Source of the DNA: Clostridia bacterium
GTDB lineage: Bacteria > Bacillota > Clostridia > Oscillospirales > Acutalibacteraceae
Assembly (NCBI GenBank): GCA_017467405.1
Contig: JAFTSH010000001.1
Location: forward strand, 603,542 to 667,541
DNA length: 64,000 nt
Direction: 5' to 3'
Within the stretch, counting starts at the first letter, position 1, and each line of letters begins with the position of its first letter. Of the stretch, positions 25,729 through 34,448 are shown in pieces. The notes beneath the pieces were generated by a model, which was not told the origin of the DNA, searched no databases, and saw nothing but the letters and a program-made list of their open reading frames with translations. The position numbers and the translations under genes are program-made.

Positions 25729-27441
25729 GTGCTTAACAAACTCTACACAAAAAGAGGCAGCGAACTTCCTTTGCAGCCCTGGAATATATATCCGCGTCCG
25801 CAGTTGCGCCGCGATTCCTTTGTGTGTCTTAACGGTAAGTGGGATTTTACCGTTACTGACGGTGATGAGCCGAAGGTGTTTGATCGCAAAATAACCCTGC
25901 CTTTTGCGCCCGAGTCGCTTTTGTCCGGAATAGGTGAGACGTTTGACGAGTCCTCTGCGTTGTGGTACAGAAAAGAGTTTGAAGTGCCCGAACTGCGTGA
26001 CGGAAAACGCCTTTTGCTTCACTTTGGTGCGGTCGACCAGGTGGCTCACGTTTATATGAATGGCATAATGCTCGGCAAACACGAGGGCGGTTACGACCAT
26101 TTTTCTTTCGATGTTACAGGGTGCGTAAAAGAAACGAATACGCTTATCGTTAAAGTTACAGATAACCTGAGCGATTTTGTCTTCCCCTACGGAAAACAGT
26201 GCCGTAAAAGAGGCGGAATGTGGTACACGCCCGTTTCGGGAATATGGCAGACCGTATGGCTCGAGGAGGTACCTGAGCGGTATATAAGGAGTTTAAGAAT
26301 CGAAACGGGCACGGATTATGCTTCAATATCCGTTGACGGTGTGTCAGACGGTGTCGTTACCGTTAAAGGGGTTGAGGGCAGTTTTTCGCTGTCGGATTCC
26401 AAGGCGTTAATACGGATCGAAGATCCGCACCTGTGGTCACCCGAGGATCCTTATTTGTACGATTTTACCGTTACGTCGGGGCAAGATAAGGTTGACTCCT
26501 ATTTCGCTCTGCGAAGTCTGGAAATAAAAGAAATAAACGGAATAGGCCGTCTTTGCCTTAACGGCAGACCGTACTTTTTTCACGGGCTTCTCGATCAGGG
26601 CTATTGGAGCGACGGGTTGTTGACCCCCGCATCGCCTGAGTGTTACGCCGACGATATACTCGCTATGAAATCCTTGGGCTTCAATATGCTCAGAAAGCAT
26701 ATTAAGACGGAACCTGAACAGTTCTACTACGACTGCGACAGGCTGGGAATGGTCGTTTTTCAGGATATGGTCAACAACGGAAAGTATTCCTTCTTGCGTG
26801 ACACCGCACTTCCCACCGTCGGATTTATAAAACGCAGCGACGATAATCTTCACAAGGATATCGAAACCCGACGCCGTTTTGTCGAGGGTATGGAGCGTAC
26901 CGTTGAACAGTTATATAATCATCCTTGCATATGCTGTTGGACGATATTTAACGAGGGTTGGGGGCAGTTCTGCGGAACCGAAATGTATCGCAAGCTTAAA
27001 AAGCTTGACGGCTCGCGTTTTATAGATACCGCCTCCGGTTGGTTCAGTGGTTGTGAAACGGATTTTGACAGCCGTCACGTATATTTTCGCAGATTAAAGC
27101 TTAAGGCAGGGAAGAAGCCTCTTTTCCTTTCGGAGTTCGGCGGATATTCCTTTAAGCCTGAAGGCCACGTATTCAACGAGGATCAGACCTACGGCTACGG
27201 AAAATTCAAGGATCGCGAAAGCTTTGTCAAGGCTTTTTGCGAACTGTATGAAAACGAGGTATTACCGCTTGTGAAGGACGGCTTGTCTGCCGCAGTGTAT
27301 ACTCAGGTTTCGGACGTTGAGGACGAAACGAATGGTTTGTTTAGTTTCGACAGATACGTGCTCAAGGTCAGACCTGAGGAATTTCTCGATATCTCACGTC
27401 GTCTTACGAGCGGCAATAATTTCTCCGCTAATCCTGATTGA
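25729..27441 (+). CDS. Glycoside hydrolase family 2 enzyme (beta-galactosidase/glucuronidase type)
   Basis: Cytosolic retaining beta-glycosidase; no signal peptide. It has 570 residues, short for GH2. The sugar-binding jelly roll is seen at LWYRKEFEVPE near residue 78 and HVYMNGIMLGKHEGGYDHF near 110. An Ig-like sandwich follows, then the TIM barrel from about residue 270 (FFHGLLDQGYW). The acid/base Glu409 is in FNEGWGQF and the likely nucleophile Glu469 in LSEFGGYSF. Substrate cannot be told from sequence. The start is GTG 25729 after AAAGGGGAG at ten bases. No sugar transporter is adjacent, so substrate entry must be encoded elsewhere. Confidence 0.88.
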   Translation: MLNKLYTKRGSELPLQPWNIYPRPQLRRDSFVCLNGKWDFTVTDGDEPKVFDRKITLPFAPESLLSGIGETFDESSALWYRKEFEVPELRDGKRLLLHFGAVDQVAHVYMNGIMLGKHEGGYDHFSFDVTGCVKETNTLIVKVTDNLSDFVFPYGKQCRKRGGMWYTPVSGIWQTVWLEEVPERYIRSLRIETGTDYASISVDGVSDGVVTVKGVEGSFSLSDSKALIRIEDPHLWSPEDPYLYDFTVTSGQDKVDSYFALRSLEIKEINGIGRLCLNGRPYFFHGLLDQGYWSDGLLTPASPECYADDILAMKSLGFNMLRKHIKTEPEQFYYDCDRLGMVVFQDMVNNGKYSFLRDTALPTVGFIKRSDDNLHKDIETRRRFVEGMERTVEQLYNHPCICCWTIFNEGWGQFCGTEMYRKLKKLDGSRFIDTASGWFSGCETDFDSRHVYFRRLKLKAGKKPLFLSEFGGYSFKPEGHVFNEDQTYGYGKFKDRESFVKAFCELYENEVLPLVKDGLSAAVYTQVSDVEDETNGLFSFDRYVLKVRPEEFLDISRRLTSGNNFSANPD

Positions 27442-27482
27442 AAGATAAATTTGCAACATAAAAATGAATTTAGGTACTTTTG

Positions 27483-27511
27483 TTGCATTTATCGTCGGTA
27501 TGAGTTAAAAT
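27483..27511 (+). promoter_or_regulatory. Promoter for ytfI-gerW, overlapped by an inverted repeat
   Basis: TTGCAT, a 17-base spacer and TAAAAT. The -35 lies in the 3' arm of an inverted repeat (GATAAATTTGCAACA near 27443 and TGTTGCATTTATC at 27481-27493), which may end the upstream GH2 transcript or act as an operator. Confidence 0.5.
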
Positions 27512-27543
27512 AGTAACAGTATTATCGGAAAGCAGGTGTTACG

Positions 27544-28176
27544 ATGAAGGCGCTGTTGATTATAGGCATTGTTCTTGCGTCACTTGCGCTTATCATTGGC
27601 CTTATACTTGCAATCCCCGTAAAGGTGATACTGACCAACGACGAGGAAAAGGGTGTAAAGCTGCTTTACAGATTGCTTTTCTGGACTTTTGGTGAAAATC
27701 CCGATCCGAATAATATTATTGTAAGAAGCGCAAAACAAATAACAGGTCTGTCACAGATCGACAACGTAAAGGCGCTGAAAAGGACGGTCGACAATTCCGG
27801 CATCTCGGCAACGGCGGGACAGATTGCCGATATACTGCTGATGCTTGCAGGACGCGTGTTCTGGATTCTTCAGTATTGTACCTTAGAAAAGCTGCGGCTG
27901 CGTGCCGTAAGTGCGGGAGATGATGCCGCACAGACCGCGATAGATTACGGTGCCACCTGTGCGGTTGTCTATCCTCTGCTCGGCTATATAAATTCGAATA
28001 TGAAGGTAGTACAGCGCGGATGGGACGTCGAGGTTGCCTGTGATTTTGATGGCAGTGAACAGGAGTTTGAGCTCGAGGCTACCGTTTCAGTACGGCTGCT
28101 TCACGTTTTCAGAGCCTTGATCTATATCGTAAAGAAGAATGTTGAAAAGGAAGTCTATAAAGGAGGCGTCTCATGA
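27544..28176 (+). CDS. ytfI: DUF2953 protein, YtfI-like
   Basis: It has 210 residues. An N-terminal membrane helix (about 3-26) is followed by a cytosolic or membrane-associated part. The C-terminal half contains the DUF2953 features AIDYGATCAVVYPLLGYIN near residue 140 and a final VSVRLLHVFRALIYIVKKN. In Bacillus the same protein (YtfI) sits beside the spore germination protein GerW (YtfJ), and here too the next gene is gerW, starting inside its stop codon (ATGA overlap). Role unknown; a sporulation link is inferred from this conserved pairing. Confidence 0.85.
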   Translation: MKALLIIGIVLASLALIIGLILAIPVKVILTNDEEKGVKLLYRLLFWTFGENPDPNNIIVRSAKQITGLSQIDNVKALKRTVDNSGISATAGQIADILLMLAGRVFWILQYCTLEKLRLRAVSAGDDAAQTAIDYGATCAVVYPLLGYINSNMKVVQRGWDVEVACDFDGSEQEFELEATVSVRLLHVFRALIYIVKKNVEKEVYKGGVS

Positions 28177-28589
28177 CTGATCAGAAAAACGGGACCGTAA
28201 CAAGGTGCAACGGAGAGGGGAGCCTGCTCAAGGTGCTCAGCTTTACGGCGGATAAAACCATGCAGTTGGCGGATGCCAACTCGGTGCTCGGTGACAGAAT
28301 AGAGGCCGACGGAATGACCATTATACCCGTATCAAAGCTTTCGGTTGGTTTTGCCGGCGGCGGAGCAGACGTTACCGATGCTGTAAAAAAGAAAAAGCAG
28401 AACCCCGCAGGAGCAGGTGCCAAGGTTACGCTCACACCTATGAGCTTTATAGTCATCAAGGATGGCGAAGCAAAACTCATAAGTGTTTCTGGTGAGAAGA
28501 AGCCCACTGGCACGGCCGAAATTATTGCAGCGGTTACCGAACAGATACGCTCGGTAATCAAGTCCGCAAAGGAATCAAAAAAGAAATAA
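28173..28589 (+). CDS. gerW: GerW family sporulation protein (YtfJ)
   Basis: It has 138 residues. The family core is clear: ANSVLGDRIEADGMTIIPVS (about 34-53), then VGFAGGGAD, a variable Lys-rich patch, and VTLTPMSFIVIKDGEAKLI near residue 90. In Bacillus, GerW is made in the forespore and is needed for normal germination. Its presence supports a spore-forming host. It overlaps ytfI by four bases and ends at a strong bidirectional hairpin. The C-terminus is helical and Lys-rich. Confidence 0.9.
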   Translation: MTDQKNGTVTRCNGEGSLLKVLSFTADKTMQLADANSVLGDRIEADGMTIIPVSKLSVGFAGGGADVTDAVKKKKQNPAGAGAKVTLTPMSFIVIKDGEAKLISVSGEKKPTGTAEIIAAVTEQIRSVIKSAKESKKK

Positions 28590-28593
28590 TAAC

Positions 28594-28623
28594 AAAGCCC
28601 TTCTCCGAACGGAGAAGGGCTTT
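28594..28623. terminator. Bidirectional terminator between gerW and an alpha/beta hydrolase
   Basis: AAAGCCCTTCTCC and GGAGAAGGGCTTT pair over 13 bases with a GAAC tetraloop. It can serve gerW and, on the other strand, the gene at 28648-29610. Confidence 0.85.
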
Positions 28624-28647
28624 CGACTTGCGGCTTGGTTTTGAATT

Positions 28648-29610
28648 TCAGTTTGAGAAGAATTCGAGTATATCGTTTATATATTGCTGTAATATCTCAT
28701 CCGACGAAGAATGCAGATTGTGTTTTGCGCCTTTTATAAATATATGACGGCCTTTTGGCAGCCACGAGGCAAATATACGCTGCGGCCTGTTACGTACCAC
28801 CTTGTCCTTTTCGGCGCTGAAAACAAGAATTTCGGCAGATATTTCAGACACGTTTCTTTTGGCACCGACCGTGTCAATGAGCGACAGTGCCTCGTACATC
28901 CATCTGTTGGTTGCGGCAGAGGTTTGGTATCTTTCTTCCGCCAGCCGTGATTGCATATGATAGTCAAAACGGGCGCGGCTTATGTCGGAGGTGCGTTCAA
29001 ACTCGGGAGCAGGGTTGAATTCTCCGGAGTATTTGAAACGAGCTCTCCATCCGTCCTTTTCGGCTTGTGTTTCTACAATTTTTCTGAGTACCTTGCGCGG
29101 TAATCCTCTTGTTACCGGACAAAGCATCGGAGCTGACAAAACAGCTTTTGCGATCCTTCCCGGATTTCTTTCGATAAAATCAAGTGTTATCGCTCCGCCC
29201 ATGGAATGTGAGTAGATAAACAGAGGAAGATCTCCCGAAGCGGGAGAAACGACCTTGTCGATAAATTCCTTCAGATCGTCAGCGTAATCACTGAAGCGGT
29301 CGACATGAGTGAGTTGAAGAGGTGAAACGTCACGGTGGGATAAACCATGCCCTCTTTGGTCAAAAACGAAGACGTTATGCCCTGAATTTAGAAAATACCA
29401 GCACATTTCCCGATATTTTTTAGCGAATTCGGTAAATCCGTGTATAATTATGATTGACGAACGGCACGGGTTTGTGAGATAATATTCATATGCAAGTTCT
29501 GCACCGTCAAAAGAACGGAAGTTGCCGACGTTGGCCTTTTTGGAAAGATAGGCTTCCGTCTCGACGATTCTTTCCCGATATTCATTTTCTTTGATTGTGC
29601 TGATATACAT
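28648..29610 (-). CDS. Alpha/beta hydrolase, lysophospholipase/monoacylglycerol lipase type
   Basis: Likely serine esterase acting on lipid esters (Hydrolase_4 family). It has 320 residues, with no signal peptide. The oxyanion region is IIIIHGFTEFAKKY near residue 57, the strand FVFDQRGHGLSHR near residue 86, and the nucleophile elbow YSHSMGGA near residue 136, with Ser in the S-H-S-M-G context. The C-terminal His is in GAKHNLHSS. I chose ATG 29610, eleven bases after GGAG; a GTG at 29622 overlaps that site. It diverges from a second hydrolase gene only 59 bases away. Confidence 0.85.
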   Translation of the reverse strand: MYISTIKENEYRERIVETEAYLSKKANVGNFRSFDGAELAYEYYLTNPCRSSIIIIHGFTEFAKKYREMCWYFLNSGHNVFVFDQRGHGLSHRDVSPLQLTHVDRFSDYADDLKEFIDKVVSPASGDLPLFIYSHSMGGAITLDFIERNPGRIAKAVLSAPMLCPVTRGLPRKVLRKIVETQAEKDGWRARFKYSGEFNPAPEFERTSDISRARFDYHMQSRLAEERYQTSAATNRWMYEALSLIDTVGAKRNVSEISAEILVFSAEKDKVVRNRPQRIFASWLPKGRHIFIKGAKHNLHSSSDEILQQYINDILEFFSN

Positions 29611-29669
29611 ATTATTGTGCACTCCGATTTATTTATTTTGATTAATGCAGGGAGGAACGGTGAAAAATA

Positions 29670-30608
29670 ATGATATCTTCGTCGAAGAAATCTTTCAAAA
29701 GGGTTCTGAAGTATATCATTATTTTTGTGCTTTTGTTTACTCTTTCATCCGCAGTTTTTACAAAGATTATTTACGATGCAACATTTACGCGGTACGATCC
29801 CGAGGAAACTGTCGATGCAGATAACCCCGAGTTGATTGTTTCGTCGCGCGAGCTTTTAAGCTTTGAATCGGGAGAAAACACTCTTCAGGGTTATTACTAC
29901 CCGTCTGAGGAGAACGAGGCTGTGGTTGTTCTCGCGCCGGGGTACAGAGCCGGCGCCGACGATTATCTGTGGCAGATCAAGAGCCTGGTTGAAAGCGGTT
30001 TCGGAGTTTTTGCGTTCGACTCCACCGGAAGCTGTAAAAGCGAAGGTGACTCGTCGGTAGGTTTCCCGCAGGAACTGCTCGACCTTAGGGCTGCGCTTGA
30101 TTTTGTTGAGTTGAATAAGCGGTTCGGCTATTCCGAATTATTGTTGTTCGGCCACAGCAGGGGAGGCTACGCAGTGTGTTGCGCTCTGCTTTATGAATAC
30201 GACATATCCGCCGTGGTCTCGGTTTCTGGAGTAAACAGCGCTATGGAAGGCGTTATAGAGCCGGCAACGAAATACGTCGGTTCGATCGCATACGGTAATT
30301 ATCTTTTCCTGTGGTTGTATCAGGCGTCTATTTTCGGAGCCGATACGGTGAATTCAAATGCAGCCGATGCTATAAATCAATCGGAAGTACCCGTGCTTTT
30401 GGTGCATGGCAGCAACGACGATCAGGTATCAATAGACGGTGGTGCCGTGGTTTCGCATCTCGATGAGATAGAACGTGACGGTGTGGATTATATTGTTTGC
30501 GACGATCCCGGTAAAGACGGCCATACCGATCTTCTGTTTGATGAAGACGGACGCGCAAACGAGGATTTAATGCAGGAAATCAAAGAGTTTTACGACAGGA
30601 ATATATAG
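29670..30608 (+). CDS. Membrane-anchored alpha/beta hydrolase
   Basis: It has 312 residues. A basic N-terminus and one hydrophobic helix (about 13-34) anchor the protein, with the hydrolase domain outside. The catalytic elbow is FGHSRGGY near residue 165, the oxyanion region VVLAPGYRAGADDY near residue 88, and the acid/His region HGSNDDQVS and DGHTDLLFD near the C-terminus. Substrate unknown. GGGAGG lies 14 bases before the ATG, longer than usual, so the exact start is less sure. The next gene begins 42 bases downstream on the same strand. Confidence 0.83.
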   Translation: MISSSKKSFKRVLKYIIIFVLLFTLSSAVFTKIIYDATFTRYDPEETVDADNPELIVSSRELLSFESGENTLQGYYYPSEENEAVVVLAPGYRAGADDYLWQIKSLVESGFGVFAFDSTGSCKSEGDSSVGFPQELLDLRAALDFVELNKRFGYSELLLFGHSRGGYAVCCALLYEYDISAVVSVSGVNSAMEGVIEPATKYVGSIAYGNYLFLWLYQASIFGADTVNSNAADAINQSEVPVLLVHGSNDDQVSIDGGAVVSHLDEIERDGVDYIVCDDPGKDGHTDLLFDEDGRANEDLMQEIKEFYDRNI

Positions 30609-30650
30609 CTTCAGGTCTGATATTCCGGATAGAGGGGATTTTGCGGCAAA

Positions 30651-31706
30651 ATGGAAGATGTTGTTCTTATACCGGCTTACAGGCCGGATGAAACGCTCCT
30701 GACCTTGGTGGACGAGCTTGTTGAAAACGGGTTGAAGGTGCTTGTTGTCAATGATGGCAGCGGCAAACCTTACGACGTAATTTTCAACGCACTGGCCGGT
30801 AAGGCGGTCGTAGTAGCCAACGAAACCAATAAAGGCAAGGGTGCTGCGCTGAAAAACGGAATGTCGTCAATCAGAAGCTTGATTCCTGATTGCGGCTGGT
30901 TTATTACTGCTGATGCAGACGGTCAGCACAAGGTAACGGATATTTTGCGCGTAAGAGACGAGCTTCATCTCGGCTCTGAGTTCGTGCTTACCGTAAGAAA
31001 TCTCAGCGGAGATATTCCTTTTCGCTCAAGGGTAGGTAATAACCTGTCGAGATATATCTATACGACCCTGACGGGACACTATTTTACCGACAATCAATCC
31101 GGACTCCGTGGTTTTTCGGTGAATAATATAGATTGGTTGCTTGAGGTCGGCGGAGAGAAATACGACTACGAGATGAATATGCTCTATTACGCCGACAAGC
31201 AGGGAATATCGATTACCACACTCCCGATAGAAACCGTATACATTGACGGGAACAGCTCGTCGCATTTTGATCCGATACGAGATACCCTGCGGATTTATAA
31301 ACGCCTTTTTGCTACCGCGTGGGTAACCTTTGCTGAGACGTATATATGTGAGGTAATGCTCCTTAACATTTCGCTGCTTTTAGGCTACAAGGATATACAT
31401 ATCACTGTGCCTTCAGTCGGAATAGCGTTGGCCTTCTTTAACATAATAATGAACAAGTTTATTGTTTTCAGACATGTGAAATACGCTGATGCAATAAGAA
31501 CGTTGATGTATACAATTTTCAGGTACATTGCGTATACGGCGGGCTGTATTATGATAAAATACACCGTGGATATTTCGCTCTTCTTCGCGTTCAATATAGC
31601 GGCAATAGTCTGTATACCGCTTGAGTTTCTTATGCACAAGTTCACTTATCTGTCGCGATACAAGGATGTCAATAAGGAGAGAAGACAACCGCCTCCCTCG
31701 GAATAA
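30651..31706 (+). CDS. Family 2 glycosyltransferase fused to a GtrA-like membrane domain
   Basis: It has 351 residues. The N-terminal GT-A domain (1-220) carries VLIPAYRPDE, VLVVNDGSG and the metal-binding ADADGQHK near residue 90. The C-terminal part (about 225-340) has four hydrophobic helices in the GtrA pattern, including FFNIIMNKFIVF. GtrA proteins are thought to flip or bind undecaprenyl-linked sugars, so the fusion likely makes and handles a lipid-linked sugar for the envelope. Related to the DPM synthase/GtrB group. It ends at a hairpin shared with plsX on the other strand. Confidence 0.87.
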   Translation: MEDVVLIPAYRPDETLLTLVDELVENGLKVLVVNDGSGKPYDVIFNALAGKAVVVANETNKGKGAALKNGMSSIRSLIPDCGWFITADADGQHKVTDILRVRDELHLGSEFVLTVRNLSGDIPFRSRVGNNLSRYIYTTLTGHYFTDNQSGLRGFSVNNIDWLLEVGGEKYDYEMNMLYYADKQGISITTLPIETVYIDGNSSSHFDPIRDTLRIYKRLFATAWVTFAETYICEVMLLNISLLLGYKDIHITVPSVGIALAFFNIIMNKFIVFRHVKYADAIRTLMYTIFRYIAYTAGCIMIKYTVDISLFFAFNIAAIVCIPLEFLMHKFTYLSRYKDVNKERRQPPPSE

Positions 31707-31723
31707 TGCAAAGAAACAATTTC

Positions 31724-31750
31724 AGCAGCCCGTTTCCGGGCTGCTTTTGT
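31724..31750. terminator. Terminator between the glycosyltransferase and plsX
   Basis: AGCAGCCCG and CGGGCTGCT pair over nine bases with a TTTC loop, followed by TTTTG on the plus strand. It probably also stops minus-strand transcripts from plsX, though the minus-strand T-tract is poor. Confidence 0.75.
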
Positions 31751-31752
31751 TT

Positions 31753-32757
31753 TTAACCGTTTGCTTTTGTGTCGGGGAAGGCTTCTGCCATAAATTTATT
31801 AAAGCCCTTGCCTTCCAATCTCAAAATCTGTTCAATGCAGGCGTTCGCTGTGGACTCGGTGGCGCATCCGTGCATTTTCACGACGATCTTCTTCGTTCCG
31901 AGGAAGGTTGCACCGCCCTGAGAGTTGAAATCATAAAGCGCCCAAAGCTTCTGCTTAAGAGAACTGAGTGCAGGTGACGATTTAACCTCTTCTCCCAACA
32001 GGTCGTCCAATACAGCGATTGCCGATTTTCCGGTCGCCTCTGCATTTTTGAGAATTACGTTTCCTGCAAATCCATCCGTAACAACGACGTCGGCATAACC
32101 GGTAAATATATCGTTTCCTTCAATATTGCCGATAAAATTAACGGGCAGTTCGGTTAACATTGAATAGGCGGCAAGCGTAAGCTCGTTTCCTTTTTTGGAT
32201 TCTCGCCCTACCGAAAGCAGTCCGATTCTGGGACTGTAGGTGTCGCACATGCTCTTCATAAACGCGTTGCCCATAAGTGCAAATCTCGCAAGGTCTTTTG
32301 GCTTGCAATCCATACTTGCACCGCAGTCAACAAGGCATACGAGACCGCCGTCATAACGGGGGAGTGCCGTAGAGAGGGCAGGTTGTTTCAGTCCGGGATA
32401 AAGTCCGAGCTTGAAGATCGATCCCACCATCAGCGCACCTGTGTTACCTGCGCTGATGATACCGATGCAATCGGGGTCAGCCTTCAGATGCTCAAGTGCG
32501 AGAACCATCGAAGAGTTCTCTTTGCCCGAGAATACGCAGGTAGGAGAATCATTGTTCGTGATGTATTGATCGGTTTCTATAACCGAGTATTGTGACGGAT
32601 CCACCTTGAAATCTGAAGCCGTGCTTTTGACGAGGTCTCCGTCTCCGACGAAAACGGCAGTAAGCTCAGGATGCTGCTTAAGTGCCTCGAAAGAACCTCT
32701 GACTATGGGCTCGGCACCGAGATCTGCGCCGAACATATCAACAACGACTTTTTTCAT
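31753..32757 (-). CDS. plsX: Phosphate acyltransferase PlsX
   Basis: Makes acyl-phosphate from acyl-ACP and phosphate, the donor for PlsY in phosphatidic acid synthesis. It has 334 residues. It opens with KKVVVDMFGADLGAEPIV; the catalytic-region stretch GIISAGNTGALMVG is near residue 98 and GDIF-type EGNDIFTGYADVVVTDGFAGN near residue 215. It is the last gene of a four-gene unit with the fatty acid kinase, whose product is the same acyl-phosphate. PlsX can turn that acyl-phosphate into acyl-ACP for elongation. The partner plsY is at 59302-60012. Confidence 0.95.
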   Translation of the reverse strand: MKKVVVDMFGADLGAEPIVRGSFEALKQHPELTAVFVGDGDLVKSTASDFKVDPSQYSVIETDQYITNNDSPTCVFSGKENSSMVLALEHLKADPDCIGIISAGNTGALMVGSIFKLGLYPGLKQPALSTALPRYDGGLVCLVDCGASMDCKPKDLARFALMGNAFMKSMCDTYSPRIGLLSVGRESKKGNELTLAAYSMLTELPVNFIGNIEGNDIFTGYADVVVTDGFAGNVILKNAEATGKSAIAVLDDLLGEEVKSSPALSSLKQKLWALYDFNSQGGATFLGTKKIVVKMHGCATESTANACIEQILRLEGKGFNKFMAEAFPDTKANG

Positions 32758-32775
32758 ACAATCAGTCCTTTTGTT

Positions 32776-34443
32776 TTATTCAATCGAGAAGATAAAGCTG
32801 TAGACGTTCTGTCCGCCGTCAATGAAACCGTTTTCGAGATAGGGCAGATTCTCTCTGAGCCATGCTTTGAGAACAGACAGCTCCTCAAGGGTGACGTCGC
32901 ATCCTGAAAATACGGTAAGCACCTGCTTGTCTTCGATATCGTCAATTCCCTTGAGCAATGACATTGCGGCCGAAAGCTTGTTATTTTCGGCACATATGAT
33001 ACGCTCGTTGTCCAATCCGATGTAATCTCCCTTTCTGACCGTAACACCGTTCATTGAAGTATCACGGGTTGCCGTGGTTACGTATCCGGTGGTAACGTCG
33101 GAAAGGTACGCGGACATACCTTCAATAAGTTCTTCGACCGTGTCGCTTGAAAGATCCATCATAGAAAGGGCAGAGTAACCTTCGGCGACCGACTTCGTCT
33201 TAATAACTCTAACGTCAGCTCCGTCGTAAAGCTCTGCTGCCTGAACGGCGGTAAGAACGATGTTGGAATTGTCGGGTAACACCACTATGTGTTCTGCGTT
33301 TAGCGATCTGAAGGCTGCAATAAAATCCTCAGCCGAGGGATTGTTTGTCTGTCCGCCGTCAATGACGATATCGGCGCCGATTTCCTTGAAGTAGGAGATG
33401 GTACCTTCTCCGGAAGCAACCGCGACGATGGCAAACTTTTTAGGCGGCTCAGAAGACTCTGCCTTTTGCGAGGACTGCTTTGCAGCGGTCTCGCTGTGCT
33501 GAACCGACATGTTTTCGATTTTGATTGTCACGAATTCACCGAATTTACGGGCGTATGCCATGACCTCTTCGGGGACGAAGGTGTGAACGTGTACCTTTAC
33601 GAGGTCTCCGTCGGTTACGGCAACGATTGAGTTGCCGACGGTCTTAAGGTAATCAATAATCGGCTCGATGCTGAACGAAGAAATATCGGTCTTTTTGTTT
33701 TGAAGCTGCAGTATGAATTCAGTGCAGTAACCGTACTCAAGCTCGCTGTCAGGACCAAAACTTCCGGTCGATTTTACGGAAACGAATGAAGAACCGGAGA
33801 GCGATTTGCCGGACTCGTCGTTAAGCATTTCGCCTTTAAGAGCCATTTCCATGCCTTCGAATATGCAGATAAGTCCTGCGCCGCCGCTGTCGATAACACC
33901 GGCTTCCTTCAATACGGGCAAAAGCTCGGGTGTTCTCGCCAGAGATTCTTTCATAGCGTTTATAAGAGAGGAGAAGAGTACACAAATATCCTCCGAGTCA
34001 CCCAGATGCGCGGTGAAGAATTCCGAACCTTCGCGCATGACGGTGAGCATCGTGCCTTCAACGGGACGGATAACCGAATCGTAAGCACTGCTTACTCCGC
34101 TCGAAAGTGCAACGGCAAAGTCAGCGCTCGTAAGATATTCTTTTCCTGCCGTACCGAGGGCAATTCCTCTGATAAACTGAGAAAGAATAACTCCGGAGTT
34201 TCCTCTCGCCGAGAGCAGAGCACCGCGAGATACTTTTGCCATCATTTCTCCGACGGGCATAGCTTCTTCGGGGCAGGCAGATACTGCACCAGCAAGTGTC
34301 ATGCACATATTGGTGCCTGTGTCACCGTCGGGTACGGGAAACACGTTAAGATCATCAACCGTATCGGCGTTGATCATCAGGTTTCTGTGCCCATTGGCCA
34401 ACATATCGGTTAAAAGCTTGCTGTCGATTTGTTTGCAAATCAT
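32776..34443 (-). CDS. fakA: Fatty acid kinase catalytic subunit FakA (DAK2 domain)
   Basis: Phosphorylates fatty acids bound to FakB, giving acyl-phosphate. It has 555 residues, as expected. The N-terminal DhaL kinase domain has the metal/ATP loop NVFPVPDGDTGTNM near residue 30 and SARGNSGVILSQF near residue 77. A central domain includes VHVHTFVPEEV (the conserved His region), and a C-terminal FakB-like domain starts near residue 350. Two fakB genes lie directly upstream, the nearer only five bases away. A YloV-type label is the older name for this family. Confidence 0.93.
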   Translation of the reverse strand: MICKQIDSKLLTDMLANGHRNLMINADTVDDLNVFPVPDGDTGTNMCMTLAGAVSACPEEAMPVGEMMAKVSRGALLSARGNSGVILSQFIRGIALGTAGKEYLTSADFAVALSSGVSSAYDSVIRPVEGTMLTVMREGSEFFTAHLGDSEDICVLFSSLINAMKESLARTPELLPVLKEAGVIDSGGAGLICIFEGMEMALKGEMLNDESGKSLSGSSFVSVKSTGSFGPDSELEYGYCTEFILQLQNKKTDISSFSIEPIIDYLKTVGNSIVAVTDGDLVKVHVHTFVPEEVMAYARKFGEFVTIKIENMSVQHSETAAKQSSQKAESSEPPKKFAIVAVASGEGTISYFKEIGADIVIDGGQTNNPSAEDFIAAFRSLNAEHIVVLPDNSNIVLTAVQAAELYDGADVRVIKTKSVAEGYSALSMMDLSSDTVEELIEGMSAYLSDVTTGYVTTATRDTSMNGVTVRKGDYIGLDNERIICAENNKLSAAMSLLKGIDDIEDKQVLTVFSGCDVTLEELSVLKAWLRENLPYLENGFIDGGQNVYSFIFSIE

Positions 34444-34448
34444 TCGAA

